From JAXGOI01 sp040767605 (lineage in GTDB: Bacteria > Bacillota > Dehalobacteriia > UBA4068): a DNA stretch of 64,000 nucleotides. The stretch covers positions 1,793,662 through 1,857,661 of the forward strand of contig JAXGOI010000001.1 of the NCBI GenBank assembly GCA_040767605.1, read 5' to 3'. The translations under genes and the position numbers were made by a program. Within the stretch, counting starts at the first letter, position 1. The number at the start of each line of letters is the position of its first letter. This document shows positions 25,236-33,467 of the stretch, piece by piece. Below the pieces are notes generated by a model that was not told the DNA's origin, did not search any database, and worked only from the letters and a program-made list of their open reading frames with translations.

Positions 25236-26837
25236 ATTAGAAAACTAAAAAATTATAAGCCAACTAAATTCATGGCCAAAGATTCAGTATATGATGAAGA
25301 TGCCGCTGATTATGCTGTTTCATTTATCCAAGCACTTACCCACACTAAAGGCAGATGGGCAGGGAAACAGTTTGAATTAATAGACTGGCAAGAGCAAATT
25401 ATAAGAGACATATTTGGAACTATAAAACCTAATGGTTATCGACAATTTAATACAGCTTATGTTGAGATTCCAAAGAAGATGGGAAAATCAGAACTTGCTG
25501 CAGCTATTGCTCTCCTTCTTACCTGTGGTGATGGTGAAGAACGGGCTGAAGTTTATGGCTGTGCTGCAGACAGAAATCAAGCTTCTATTGTTTTTAATGT
25601 TGCAGCCGATATGGTTAGAATGTGTCCCCCCTTAGCTAAAAGGGTTAAAATTTTAGATTCGATGAAAAGATTAATCTATCAGCCGACAGGAAGTGTCTAT
25701 CAAGTCCTGTCTGCTGATGTAAAAAATAAACATGGCTTTAATACCCATGGAGTTGTATTTGATGAGCTTCATACACAGCCTAATAGAAAGCTTTACGATG
25801 TTATGACTAAAGGAAGTGGTGATGCTAGAACCCAGCCACTTTATTTTCTTATTACCACTGCTGGAGATAATCAAAATAGCATCTGCTGGGAAGTTCATCA
25901 AAAAGCTGTTGATTTACTTGAAGGAAGAAAAACTGACCCTACTTTCTACCCTGTTATTTATGGTGCAGATATGGATGATGATTGGACAGATCCAGAGGTT
26001 TGGAAGAAAGCGAATCCTTCACTTGGAATAACAGTTACTATGGATAAAGTTAAAGCAGCTTTTGAATCAGCTAGGCAAAATCCTGCTGAAGAAAATAGTT
26101 TTAGGCAATTAAGGTTAAATCAATGGGTAAAACAGGCAGTACGTTGGATGCCTATGGACAAATGGGATGCCTGTGCATTTAAAGTTGACCCCGATGATTT
26201 AAAAGGTAGAGTTTGTTATGGCGGCCTTGACCTATCTTCTTCTACAGATATAACAGCCTTTGTTTTAGTATTCCCCCCAGAAGATGAGGATGATAAATAC
26301 AGTATCCTTCCATACTTTTGGATACCAGAAGAAAATATTGATCTCCGAGTTAGAAGGGATCATGTTAATTATGATTTATGGGAAAAGCAAGGTTTTATTA
26401 AAACCACTGATGGTAATGTCGTTCACTATGGTTTCATAGAAAACTTTATTGAAGAATTAGGGATGGACTATAACATTAGAGAAATCGCCTTTGACCGCTG
26501 GGGTGCTGTTCAGATGACTCAAAACTTAGAAGGTATGGGCTTTACAGTTGTACCTTTTGGTCAAGGCTTTAAAGATATGAGTCCTCCAACTAAAGAATTA
26601 ATGAAACTTACCTTAGAAGAAAAATTAGCCCATGGTGGCCATCCTGTCCTTCGTTGGATGATGGATAATATATTCGTTAGAACTGACCCTGCTGGAAACA
26701 TTAAGCCAGACAAAGAAAAGTCCAGTGAGAAAATTGATGGTGCAGTTGCAACTATAATGGCACTTGATAGAGCTTTGAGAAATGATGGTGTAAGTACGGG
26801 TAGTGTATATGATGAAAGAGGAATATTGGTCTTTTAA
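25236..26837 (+). CDS. terL: Terminase large subunit
   Basis: A 533-residue packaging motor. Walker A-like IPKKMGKSELAA near residue 77, Walker B GVVFDELHT near 171, and the RNase-H-type nuclease starting GLDLSSSTDITAF near 329 with later acidic positions AFDRWG near 418 and DGAVATIMALDRA near 502. It translocates DNA into the procapsid and cuts it. I place the start at ATT 25236 because AAAGGAGG (25220-25227) lies 8 bases before it. No ATG, GTG or TTG in frame is available between the terminator and conserved sequence, and a start at 25176 is upstream of the terminator. Confidence 0.92.
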   Translation: MRKLKNYKPTKFMAKDSVYDEDAADYAVSFIQALTHTKGRWAGKQFELIDWQEQIIRDIFGTIKPNGYRQFNTAYVEIPKKMGKSELAAAIALLLTCGDGEERAEVYGCAADRNQASIVFNVAADMVRMCPPLAKRVKILDSMKRLIYQPTGSVYQVLSADVKNKHGFNTHGVVFDELHTQPNRKLYDVMTKGSGDARTQPLYFLITTAGDNQNSICWEVHQKAVDLLEGRKTDPTFYPVIYGADMDDDWTDPEVWKKANPSLGITVTMDKVKAAFESARQNPAEENSFRQLRLNQWVKQAVRWMPMDKWDACAFKVDPDDLKGRVCYGGLDLSSSTDITAFVLVFPPEDEDDKYSILPYFWIPEENIDLRVRRDHVNYDLWEKQGFIKTTDGNVVHYGFIENFIEELGMDYNIREIAFDRWGAVQMTQNLEGMGFTVVPFGQGFKDMSPPTKELMKLTLEEKLAHGGHPVLRWMMDNIFVRTDPAGNIKPDKEKSSEKIDGAVATIMALDRALRNDGVSTGSVYDERGILVF

Positions 26838-26929
26838 TATCGTGAATCATTTGGTATACTTATTGTTGGTTACGAATTAAGTTGATATACGACTTAATAC
26901 AAAAGTAAATATAAACGGAGGACAAATCA

Positions 26930-26989
26930 ATGGGTATTTTTAGCATTTTTGTAATAAATACAATTCATTATCAACCAAACAAGAAATAA
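26930..26989 (+). CDS. ermL: erm leader peptide
   Basis: A 19-residue leader, MGIFSIFVINTIHYQPNKK, with a GGAGG site at 26917-26921. It matches the ermC-type leader, in which macrolide-bound ribosomes stall within the IFVI region and refold the mRNA to open the erm start. The last three codons and stop lie inside a 23-base tandem duplication. Confidence 0.9.
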   Translation: MGIFSIFVINTIHYQPNKK

Positions 26990-27076
26990 GTGGTTATAAT
27001 GACAAGAAATAAGTGGTTATAATGAATTGATAAATGAAAATTCATTATAACCGTGACAGAGAGGGTTATAATGAAT
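26962..27076 (+). promoter_or_regulatory. Translational attenuator of erm, altered
   Basis: Segment 1 (AATTCATTATCAACC at ~26962-26976), two copies of segment 2 (GGTTATAATGA at 26992-27002 and GGTTATAATGAATT at 27014-27027), segment 3 (AATTCATTATAACC, 27039-27052) and segment 4 (GGTTATAATGAAT, 27064-27076, holding the erm start). Segment 2 copy 2 pairs with segment 3 over 14 bases and segment 3 with segment 4 over 13. The extra segment 2 should keep segment 4 free. Confidence 0.8.
26979..27024 (+). repeat. 23-base tandem duplication in the erm attenuator
   Basis: 26979-27001 and 27002-27024 are identical; each begins ACAAGAAATAAGTGG and ends TTATAATG. Confidence 0.95.
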
Positions 27077-27826
27077 AGAATAAATATAAAATATAGTCAA
27101 AATTTTATTACTTCGAAGAGAAATATAAATAAAATCTTGAAAAATATAAATTTAAACGAAGAAGATAACGTATTTGAAATAGGCTCGGGCAAAGGTCACA
27201 CTACATTAGAATTGGCTAAAATATGTAACCATGTAACTGCAATTGAAATTGACCCTGACTTGTGTCTAGCAACTCAACAGAAATTAGTACATCAAAGGAA
27301 CTTTCAAATAGTTAACCAGGATATACTAAAATTTAAATTTCCTAAAAATATAAGATATAAAATATACGGTAATATTCCTTACAACATTAGTACAGATATA
27401 ATACGAAAAATTGTATTTGAAAGTACAGCTGTTGAAAGTTATTTAATCGTGGAATACGGATTTGCTAAAAGGTTATTGGATATAAAGCGAGCATTAGCAT
27501 TACTATTGATGACAGAAGTGGATATTTCAATATTAAGAATGGTCCCGAGAGAATATTTTCATCCCCAACCTAAAGTTAATAGCTCATTGATTTTATTAAA
27601 AAGGCTTACATCAAAAATATCATACAAGGATAGAAAAATGTATGAAAATTTTGTTAAGAAATGGGTTAACAAAGAATATCGAAAACTATTTACAAAAAAT
27701 CAATTTAATAAAGCCTTAAAGCATGCAAAAGTAGTTGATTTAAACAATATTAGCTTTGAACAATTCCTATCTATTTTCAATAGCTATAAACTGTTTAATA
27801 ACCAAAACAATATTAAGGATTATTGA
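27071..27826 (+). CDS. erm: 23S rRNA adenine N6-dimethyltransferase, MLS resistance
   Basis: A 251-residue Erm enzyme that dimethylates the macrolide-binding adenine of 23S rRNA, giving macrolide-lincosamide-streptogramin B resistance. KYSQNFITSK (residues 6-15), SAM motif EIGSGKGHTT near 38, AIEIDPDL near 61 and the catalytic GNIPYNIST near 101 are intact. KWVNKEYRKLFTKNQFNKALKHAK near 197 is typical. By recollection it is nearest the Erm(T)/Erm(G)/Erm(C) group and clearly not Erm(B), but a distinct variant cannot be excluded. The ATG at 27071 follows GAGAGGG. It is inserted between terL and portal, so it is phage cargo. Confidence 0.93.
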   Translation: MNRINIKYSQNFITSKRNINKILKNINLNEEDNVFEIGSGKGHTTLELAKICNHVTAIEIDPDLCLATQQKLVHQRNFQIVNQDILKFKFPKNIRYKIYGNIPYNISTDIIRKIVFESTAVESYLIVEYGFAKRLLDIKRALALLLMTEVDISILRMVPREYFHPQPKVNSSLILLKRLTSKISYKDRKMYENFVKKWVNKEYRKLFTKNQFNKALKHAKVVDLNNISFEQFLSIFNSYKLFNNQNNIKDY

Positions 27827-27861
27827 CGTATAGTGCATATTGCACGTCTCAACCTTATTTA

Positions 27862-27889
27862 AAAGCATCTCTACACGAGGTGCTTTTTT
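27862..27889 (+). terminator. Intrinsic terminator just before portal
   Basis: AAAGCATCTC (27862-27871) pairs with GAGGTGCTTT (27877-27886), 10 pairs with one wobble, then T's. It may stop erm transcription and matches the pre-gene terminators elsewhere in the phage. Confidence 0.82.
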
Positions 27890-27915
27890 CATGCCCAATT
27901 TTAGGAGGTGATCAC

Positions 27916-29169
27916 ATTAGTATATTTTCAAGATTATTTAAGACAAGGGCTGAACCAAAGAATAGCTTATTCGGTTCTACTTACAGTTTTTTCTTTGGCT
28001 CTACTAGTAGTGGGAAAACGGTCAATGAAAGAACAGCCCTGCAAACCACAGCTGTATATGCCTGTGTTAGAATACTAGCTGAAACCATAGCCTCTCTCCC
28101 ACTGCACACTTATATGAATACTGAAAGCGGGAAAAAAAAAGCAAAGGATCATCCAATATATTACCTTCTATCAGATTCGCCTAACCCTGAGATGACTTCA
28201 TTCGTGTTTAGAGAAACACTTATGGGTCATCTTTTATTATGGGGAAATTCCTACTCTCAGATAATAAGAAATGGGCATGGAAAAGTAGTGGCTCTATATC
28301 CCCTGCTTCCAGACAAGATGAAGGTAGGAAGAAGTGAAAATGGAGAAATTTATTATCTCTATACTAGCGAAGGGAAGGAATATTTACTAAGAAATACAGA
28401 GGTCCTTCACATACCAGGCCTTGGCTTTGATGGTCTCATTGGATACTCCCCCATTGCCATGGCTAAAAATGCAATTGGTATGGCTCTAGCAACAGAAGAA
28501 TACGGAGCTAAGTTCTTCTCAAACGGTGCAAATCCTGGTGGTGTTCTAGAACATCCTGGTGTTGTAAAAGATCCTCATAGAATTAGGGATAGCTGGAATC
28601 AAGTTTATCAAGGAACATCAAATGCTCATAGAGTTGCCGTTCTTGAAGAAGGTATGAAGTTCTCTCCCATCGGCATACCACCAGAACAGGCACAGTTTTT
28701 AGAAACAAGGAAATATCAAACTGAGGAAATTTGTCGAATATTTAGAGTCCCTCCCCATTTAGTTGGTGATTTAGAAAGAGCTACTTTTTCAAATATTGAA
28801 CATCAATCTATAAGCTTTGTAGTTCATACTATAAGACCTTGGCTTGTTAGAATAGAGCAATCTATTAATAAAGCCTTGTTTTCTGAAGAAGAAAGGCACA
28901 AGTACTTTGTTAGTTTCTTAGTTGAAGGCCTTCTTCGTGGGGACTATGAATCAAGAATGAGAGGTTATTCTATCGGCATTCAAAATGGTTTTATGTCTCC
29001 TAACGATGTAAGGAGTTTAGAAAACATGAACCCTATACCCTCTGATGAAGGTGGAAACACATACATGGTCAATGGCAATATGCTAAAGCTTAAAGATGTT
29101 GGTGCTTATGCGAATAGAAACACTGGAGGTGATGAAAATAAAGAAGTTTTGGAACTGGATAAAGAATGA
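27916..29169 (+). CDS. Phage portal protein, HK97/SPP1-like
   Basis: A 417-residue portal forming the dodecameric DNA entry ring. Typical blocks: NERTALQTTAVYACVRILAE (residues ~36-55), YYLLSDSPNPEMTSF, LLWGNSYSQI near 114 and ATFSNIEHQSISFV near 293. I place the start at ATT 27916 because AGGAGG at 27903-27908 gives 7-base spacing and no standard codon follows in frame before conserved sequence. The longer frame from 27823 crosses the terminator. It overlaps the protease gene by 38 bases. Confidence 0.92.
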   Translation: MSIFSRLFKTRAEPKNSLFGSTYSFFFGSTSSGKTVNERTALQTTAVYACVRILAETIASLPLHTYMNTESGKKKAKDHPIYYLLSDSPNPEMTSFVFRETLMGHLLLWGNSYSQIIRNGHGKVVALYPLLPDKMKVGRSENGEIYYLYTSEGKEYLLRNTEVLHIPGLGFDGLIGYSPIAMAKNAIGMALATEEYGAKFFSNGANPGGVLEHPGVVKDPHRIRDSWNQVYQGTSNAHRVAVLEEGMKFSPIGIPPEQAQFLETRKYQTEEICRIFRVPPHLVGDLERATFSNIEHQSISFVVHTIRPWLVRIEQSINKALFSEEERHKYFVSFLVEGLLRGDYESRMRGYSIGIQNGFMSPNDVRSLENMNPIPSDEGGNTYMVNGNMLKLKDVGAYANRNTGGDENKEVLELDKE

Positions 29170-29821
29170 TGATGAAAGGACTTTATTTTTAAATGGTGTG
29201 ATATCTGATGAAACTTGGTATGGAGATGAAATCACACCTAAACTATTTAAAGATGAATTAAATAGTGAATCTGGAGATATTGTTGTTTGGATTAATTCCC
29301 CTGGTGGCGACTGCATTGCTGCTAGTCAAATCTACAATATGTTAATGGATTATAAAGGCAACGTCACAGTTAAGATTGATGGAATTGCAGCTAGTGCGGC
29401 ATCCGTTATTGCTATGGCTGGTACTGAAGTACAAATTTCACCTACAGGTCTAATGATGATCCATAATCCGTTGACTATTGCCTTTGGCGATGCAAGTGAA
29501 ATGGAAAAAGCCAAAGCAATGCTATCAGAAGTTAAAGAAAGCATCATTAATGCTTATGAGTTAAAAACTAGCATACCAAGGAATGAGCTCTCTCATCTTA
29601 TGGATGAGGAAACCTGGTTCAATGCTAGAAAGGCTGTGGACTTAGGGTTTGCAGATAAAATAATGTTTGCACAGGGTGATGAAGATAAAAACCTTGAAGG
29701 ATTAGCTTTCAGTAATATGGTAGCTGTCAATTCTATATTAAGTAAACTACCCAAAAAGGAAAAGCCACCTGCTGGCACTTCCTATAAAGAACTAAGTACA
29801 AGATTAAATCTAATTAAATAA
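29132..29821 (+). CDS. Head maturation protease, ClpP-like
   Basis: A 229-residue serine protease of the ClpP/S49 fold that processes the procapsid. WINSPGGDCIAASQIYNML near residue 52, GIAASAASVIAMAG near 81 (nucleophile Ser in the ASAAS block) and MMIHNPLTIAFGD near 107 with the catalytic histidine. It overlaps the end of portal. The ATG at 29132 sits close to GGAGG (29125-29129); no better in-frame start is seen. C-terminal 40 residues are low complexity. Confidence 0.9.
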   Translation: MKIKKFWNWIKNDDERTLFLNGVISDETWYGDEITPKLFKDELNSESGDIVVWINSPGGDCIAASQIYNMLMDYKGNVTVKIDGIAASAASVIAMAGTEVQISPTGLMMIHNPLTIAFGDASEMEKAKAMLSEVKESIINAYELKTSIPRNELSHLMDEETWFNARKAVDLGFADKIMFAQGDEDKNLEGLAFSNMVAVNSILSKLPKKEKPPAGTSYKELSTRLNLIK

Positions 29822-29836
29822 ATGGAGGTATATTCA

Positions 29837-31036
29837 ATGAATAAAATATTAGAATTAAGAGAAAAAAGAGCGAAACTTTGGGAAAGTGCCAAAGCTTTTT
29901 TAGATGCAAGAAGAGATGACAAAGGGCTTGTTTCAGTTGAAGATACTGCTACCTATGAAAGAATGGAACAAGATGTAGTTGATTTAGGTAAAGAGATAGA
30001 CAGGTTAGAAAAACAAGCCGTTCTCGATTTAGAACTATCAAAGCCTACTTCCACTCCCCTCTCTAATAAACCTAACAACGGTATGGGGAAAATAAAAGAA
30101 GGTCGTGCATCTGATGAGTATAAGAAAGCCTTCTGGAATGTTATGAGAACCAAAAATCCAAAGTCAGAAGTATTTAATTCTCTATCCATAGGTGATGATA
30201 CAGAAGGAGGTTACCTTGTTCCCGATGAATTTGAAAGAACTTTAATTCAAACCCTTGAAGAAGAGAATATCTTCCGTAAACTTGCTAAAGTCATCCAAAC
30301 CTCAAGCGGCGACAAAAAGATCCCTGTTGTAGTGACTAAAGGAACTGCATCTTGGCTTGATGAAGGCGAAGAATATGAAGAAAGTGATTCTGTATTTGGG
30401 CAAACTTCCATCGGAGCTTATAAGCTAGGTACTATGATTAAAGTATCTGATGAACTTTTAAATGACAGTATATTTAATATTGAAAGCTATATCTCTACTG
30501 AGTTTGCAAGAAGAATCGGTGCTAAGGAAGAAGAAGCATTCCTCGTTGGCGATGGAGTTGGAAAACCTACAGGGATATTTAACGCTACTGGTGGTGCAGA
30601 ACTTGGAATAACAGCTGGCTCTGCTACTGCAATCACAGCGGATGAGATTATTGATTTAGTATATTCACTTAAAGCTCCTTATAGAAAAAATGCGTCTTTT
30701 ATCATGAATGATGCAACTATAAAGGCTATTCGTAAATTAAAGGATGGCCAAGGTCAATATTTATGGCAGCCATCACTTACAGCAGGAACACCAGATACTT
30801 TGCTTAATCGTCCAGTATATACATCTGCTTATGCTCCTATTCTTGAGGCTGGTGCTAAGACCATCGCCTTTGGTGATTTTGGATACTACTGGATTGCTGA
30901 CAGACAAGGTCGCTCTTTCAAAAGACTAAATGAGCTTTTTGCAACTAGCGGTCAAGTAGGTTTCTTAGGTAGCCAAAGGGTGGACGGAAAACTTATCCTT
31001 CCAGAAGCAATTAAAGTTCTACAGCAAAAAGCTTAA
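29837..31036 (+). CDS. Major capsid protein, HK97 fold
   Basis: A 399-residue HK97-type capsid protein. The first ~100 residues form the charged coiled-coil delta/scaffold domain (ILELREKRAKLWESAKAFL) that the upstream protease probably removes. The mature part begins near FNSLSIGDDTEGGYLVP (residue ~113), with TSSGDKKIPVV, VGDGVGKPTGIF and PVYTSAYAP typical of the fold. GGAGG lies 9 bases before the ATG. Neighbours are the expected protease and connectors. Confidence 0.93.
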   Translation: MNKILELREKRAKLWESAKAFLDARRDDKGLVSVEDTATYERMEQDVVDLGKEIDRLEKQAVLDLELSKPTSTPLSNKPNNGMGKIKEGRASDEYKKAFWNVMRTKNPKSEVFNSLSIGDDTEGGYLVPDEFERTLIQTLEEENIFRKLAKVIQTSSGDKKIPVVVTKGTASWLDEGEEYEESDSVFGQTSIGAYKLGTMIKVSDELLNDSIFNIESYISTEFARRIGAKEEEAFLVGDGVGKPTGIFNATGGAELGITAGSATAITADEIIDLVYSLKAPYRKNASFIMNDATIKAIRKLKDGQGQYLWQPSLTAGTPDTLLNRPVYTSAYAPILEAGAKTIAFGDFGYYWIADRQGRSFKRLNELFATSGQVGFLGSQRVDGKLILPEAIKVLQQKA

Positions 31037-31052
31037 TGAGGGGTGTAAATAG

Positions 31053-31271
31053 ATGAGTTATAATACTAAAAATTATACGGAACAAGGCGGAGAGAAAACC
31101 GTTATAGGCGGTACATTGGAAATTAAGGATGAGGCCACAGTAGTTGGCCTCTCTCTTATTGAAAACCAATCTGAAAGCACTGCTACTACAATAGAAGATT
31201 TAGTCACAGATTTTAATGCTCTGCTTTCTAAGTTAAAAACTGCAGGGCTAATGGTAGATGATACTCCATAA
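31053..31271 (+). CDS. Head fiber-like small protein
   Basis: A 72-residue protein directly after the capsid gene. GGEKTVIGGTLEIKDEATVVGL, broken by GG turns, resembles small head-fiber/decoration proteins in this position, followed by a C-terminal helix (FNALLSKLKTAGL). Most likely a capsid accessory; the assignment rests on position and general resemblance. Confidence 0.6.
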   Translation: MSYNTKNYTEQGGEKTVIGGTLEIKDEATVVGLSLIENQSESTATTIEDLVTDFNALLSKLKTAGLMVDDTP

Positions 31272-31291
31272 AGAAAGGATGGTGGCGGCTA

Positions 31292-31600
31292 ATGACACTA
31301 ATTGAAAAAGTTAAAGCAAATCTAATACTTGAACACGATAAAGATGATGAGCTTTTGGAAATGTATATTGACGCCGCTATATCCTATGCTGAGAGCTATC
31401 AACATTTAAAAGAAGGATACTACAATGAAAATGTAATGTCTCCAGTCACTGAGCAAGCTATCATTATGCTATCCTCTCACTTTTATGAAAGTCGTGATGG
31501 TAGTACAGGTGGCTTCTTTGCTGATACCGCTATTGCAGGTCAGCAAGCAAGAGAAACGATTAATAATCTTTTACGCCTTGATAAGGATTGGAAGGTGTAG
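31292..31600 (+). CDS. Head-tail connector, gp6-like
   Basis: A 102-residue helical protein starting LIEKVKANLILEHDKDDELLEMYIDAAI, the classical HK97 gp6 connector opening, with AIIMLSSHFYESRDG in the centre. It would form a ring under the portal. Reasonable ribosome site and correct place in the gene order. Confidence 0.85.
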   Translation: MTLIEKVKANLILEHDKDDELLEMYIDAAISYAESYQHLKEGYYNENVMSPVTEQAIIMLSSHFYESRDGSTGGFFADTAIAGQQARETINNLLRLDKDWKV

Positions 31601-31603
31601 GTT

Positions 31604-31939
31604 ATGGGACTTGGAAAAATCAATACTTTTATAGATATTATTCTTGTTGAAAGAATTAAAGATGATGAAGGATTTAGTAAGGTTAATGATAATATCCTAG
31701 CCACCATAAGAGCTTATAAAGAAGAAAGGCATGCTAGTGAAAAATGGGCAAACAGAGCCTTGTTTTCAGAAGCTAGTGCCCTTTTTAGGTTTCGTAAAAT
31801 CCCAGATGTGGATATTACATCAAAGATGGTGATTGACTGTAGTGGTGACCGTTATGAAATTATAAGTGTAGAGGACATAAAAAACCGTGGAATGTATGTT
31901 GAAGTTCTAGCAAAAAAGGTGGTGGTATCAGATGGCTAA
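31604..31939 (+). CDS. Head-tail adaptor/stopper protein
   Basis: A 111-residue beta-rich protein (FIDIILVERIKDDEGF, ATIRAYKEERHASEKWANRA, RFRKIPDVDITSKMVIDC) of the phage head-closure family, position 2 of the connector block. It overlaps the next gene by 8 bases. Confidence 0.8.
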   Translation: MGLGKINTFIDIILVERIKDDEGFSKVNDNILATIRAYKEERHASEKWANRALFSEASALFRFRKIPDVDITSKMVIDCSGDRYEIISVEDIKNRGMYVEVLAKKVVVSDG

Positions 31940-32363
31940 AGTGTCTATGAGAATGCCTGAAGATTTTCTATTGAAGATTTCAAAACTTGGTGATAAAACG
32001 GATGAAATTATCCCTAAGGTACTTGAGTCTGGTGGTGAAGTTGTCCTCGAACACGTAAAATCTAATCTTAAGTCCTCCATTGGAAAAGGAACAAAAGTAA
32101 AAAGTCGCTCTACTGGGGAACTTGTATCCTCCCTCGGTCTCTCCCCTGCTCTATTAGATAGAAATGGAAACCATAATGTAAAGGTAGGTTTTAAAGAACC
32201 AAGAAGTGATGGAGATAGTAATGCTAAGATAGCAAATATCCTTGAGTATGGAAAATCTAATCAACCACCAAAGCCATTTTTGAAGCCTGCTAGAAGAACT
32301 TCGAGAAAACCTTGTATTGATGCTATGAGGGAAAGATTTGATCGGGAGGTAAAAAACATATGA
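31932..32363 (+). CDS. HK97 gp10-like tail-completion protein
   Basis: A 143-residue protein with the gp10 pattern: ISKLGDKTDEIIPKVLESGG, then VKVGFKEPRSDG and NILEYGKSNQPPKPFLKPA (proline-rich C-terminal block), ending in a helix. Such proteins cap the tail tube at the neck. It overlaps both neighbours by 4-8 bases. Confidence 0.87.
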   Translation: MAKVSMRMPEDFLLKISKLGDKTDEIIPKVLESGGEVVLEHVKSNLKSSIGKGTKVKSRSTGELVSSLGLSPALLDRNGNHNVKVGFKEPRSDGDSNAKIANILEYGKSNQPPKPFLKPARRTSRKPCIDAMRERFDREVKNI

Positions 32364-32713
32364 GTATTCTAAGTGAAATAAATACTCTCTCAAACATATG
32401 TGACATTCCCATAGAAACAGGAGTATTTTCAGATAACCCTCCCGATATCTATCTTGTTGCAACTCCTCTTGTAGATTTATTTGAGGTTTATGCAGATAAT
32501 CTTCCAGAGTATGAAGTACAAGAATTAAGACTTTCCTTATTTTCTAAAGGAAATTATATAAAGATTAAAAACACACTAACCCGTACCCTTTTAGGTGCGG
32601 GTTTTACAATAACTGATATGAGATATTTAGGGCATGAGGACGATACTGGATATCACCACTATGCTCTAGATGTAGCAAAATCATATAAATTTAAGTTGGA
32701 TAAGGAGGATTAA
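32360..32713 (+). CDS. Tail terminator-like protein
   Basis: A 117-residue protein located where siphovirus tail-terminator genes lie, between gp10 and the major tail protein. DIYLVATPLVDLFEVYADN and QELRLSLFSKGNYIKIK are family-like. ATGA overlap with the previous gene. Confidence 0.72.
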   Translation: MSILSEINTLSNICDIPIETGVFSDNPPDIYLVATPLVDLFEVYADNLPEYEVQELRLSLFSKGNYIKIKNTLTRTLLGAGFTITDMRYLGHEDDTGYHHYALDVAKSYKFKLDKED

Positions 32714-32716
32714 CAT

Positions 32717-33316
32717 ATGGCAACAATCGGTCTTGATAGACTTTATTATGCAAAAATAACAGAGGATGCAAATGGTGATGAAACCTATGATACCCCTATT
32801 CCATTAGCAAAAGCAATTAGTGCGGAGCTTTCAGTAGAACTTGCAGAAGCAACCCTTTATGCAGATGACGGTGCTGCAGAAATCATTAAGGAATTTCAAA
32901 ATGGTACACTCTCTCTTGGAATCGATGATATTGGTGTAGAAGCTGCCAGTGATTTAACAGGGGCAACAATTGATGATAACAAAGTATTAATCTCAACAAG
33001 TGAAGATGGAGGCGATCCTGTAGCAATAGGTTTTAGGGCTAAAAAAGCAAACGGAAAATATCGTTACTTTTGGCTATACCGTGTGAAGTTTGGCATCCCA
33101 GCTACGAACCTTGCTACTAAAGGAGATAGTATTACTTTCTCAACACCTACCATTGAAGGAACTGTCATTCGTAGAAATAAACTTGACGGTCAAGGAAAGC
33201 ATCCATGGAAGGCTGAAGTTAGTGAGGGTGATGAGGGTGTGTCCTCTGAAATAATAACTGGATGGTATAACGAAGTTTATGAACCTCTCTTCACTGCTAA
33301 TGGAACAGAGGAATAA
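32717..33316 (+). CDS. Major tail tube protein, phi13 family
   Basis: A 199-residue tube protein: GLDRLYYAKITEDANGDETYD at the start (split by an acidic loop), KAISAELSVELAEATLYADD, LSLGIDDIG and RYFWLYRVKFGIPATN are typical of phi13-type tail proteins. It polymerises into the non-contractile tail tube. It is the last gene before the IS element, which appears inserted just after its stop. Confidence 0.9.
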   Translation: MATIGLDRLYYAKITEDANGDETYDTPIPLAKAISAELSVELAEATLYADDGAAEIIKEFQNGTLSLGIDDIGVEAASDLTGATIDDNKVLISTSEDGGDPVAIGFRAKKANGKYRYFWLYRVKFGIPATNLATKGDSITFSTPTIEGTVIRRNKLDGQGKHPWKAEVSEGDEGVSSEIITGWYNEVYEPLFTANGTEE

Positions 33317-33318
33317 GT

Positions 33319-33328
33319 CCAGCGGTTA
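33319..33328 (+). repeat. CCAGCGGTTA repeat, copy near the tail gene
   Basis: CCAGCGGTTA here recurs at 34858-34867 in the non-coding leader of the transposase. It could be an end sequence of the element, or target or donor DNA matching a guide in the leader RNA. Confidence 0.5.
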
Positions 33329-33467
33329 AATGTCAAGACCTAAATTGGAAATGATCTTTGAAAATTTCATAAGATATTGCCTAAAAACCACTAAAAATGA
33401 GTACAACAAACTAAACCTGCTCCTATTTGCTGGAAACAAGATTTTAAGCACCTTAGGAGGTAGAAGC

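Noticed and set aside
27071..27826. Erm(B) identity
   Set aside because: The N-terminus, leader peptide and several blocks fit the Erm(C)/(G)/(T) group rather than Erm(B).
27823..27915. Portal gene starting at the first ATG of the open frame (27823)
   Set aside because: That start lacks a ribosome site and the segment contains a terminator (27862-27889); the AGGAGG site points to ATT at 27916.
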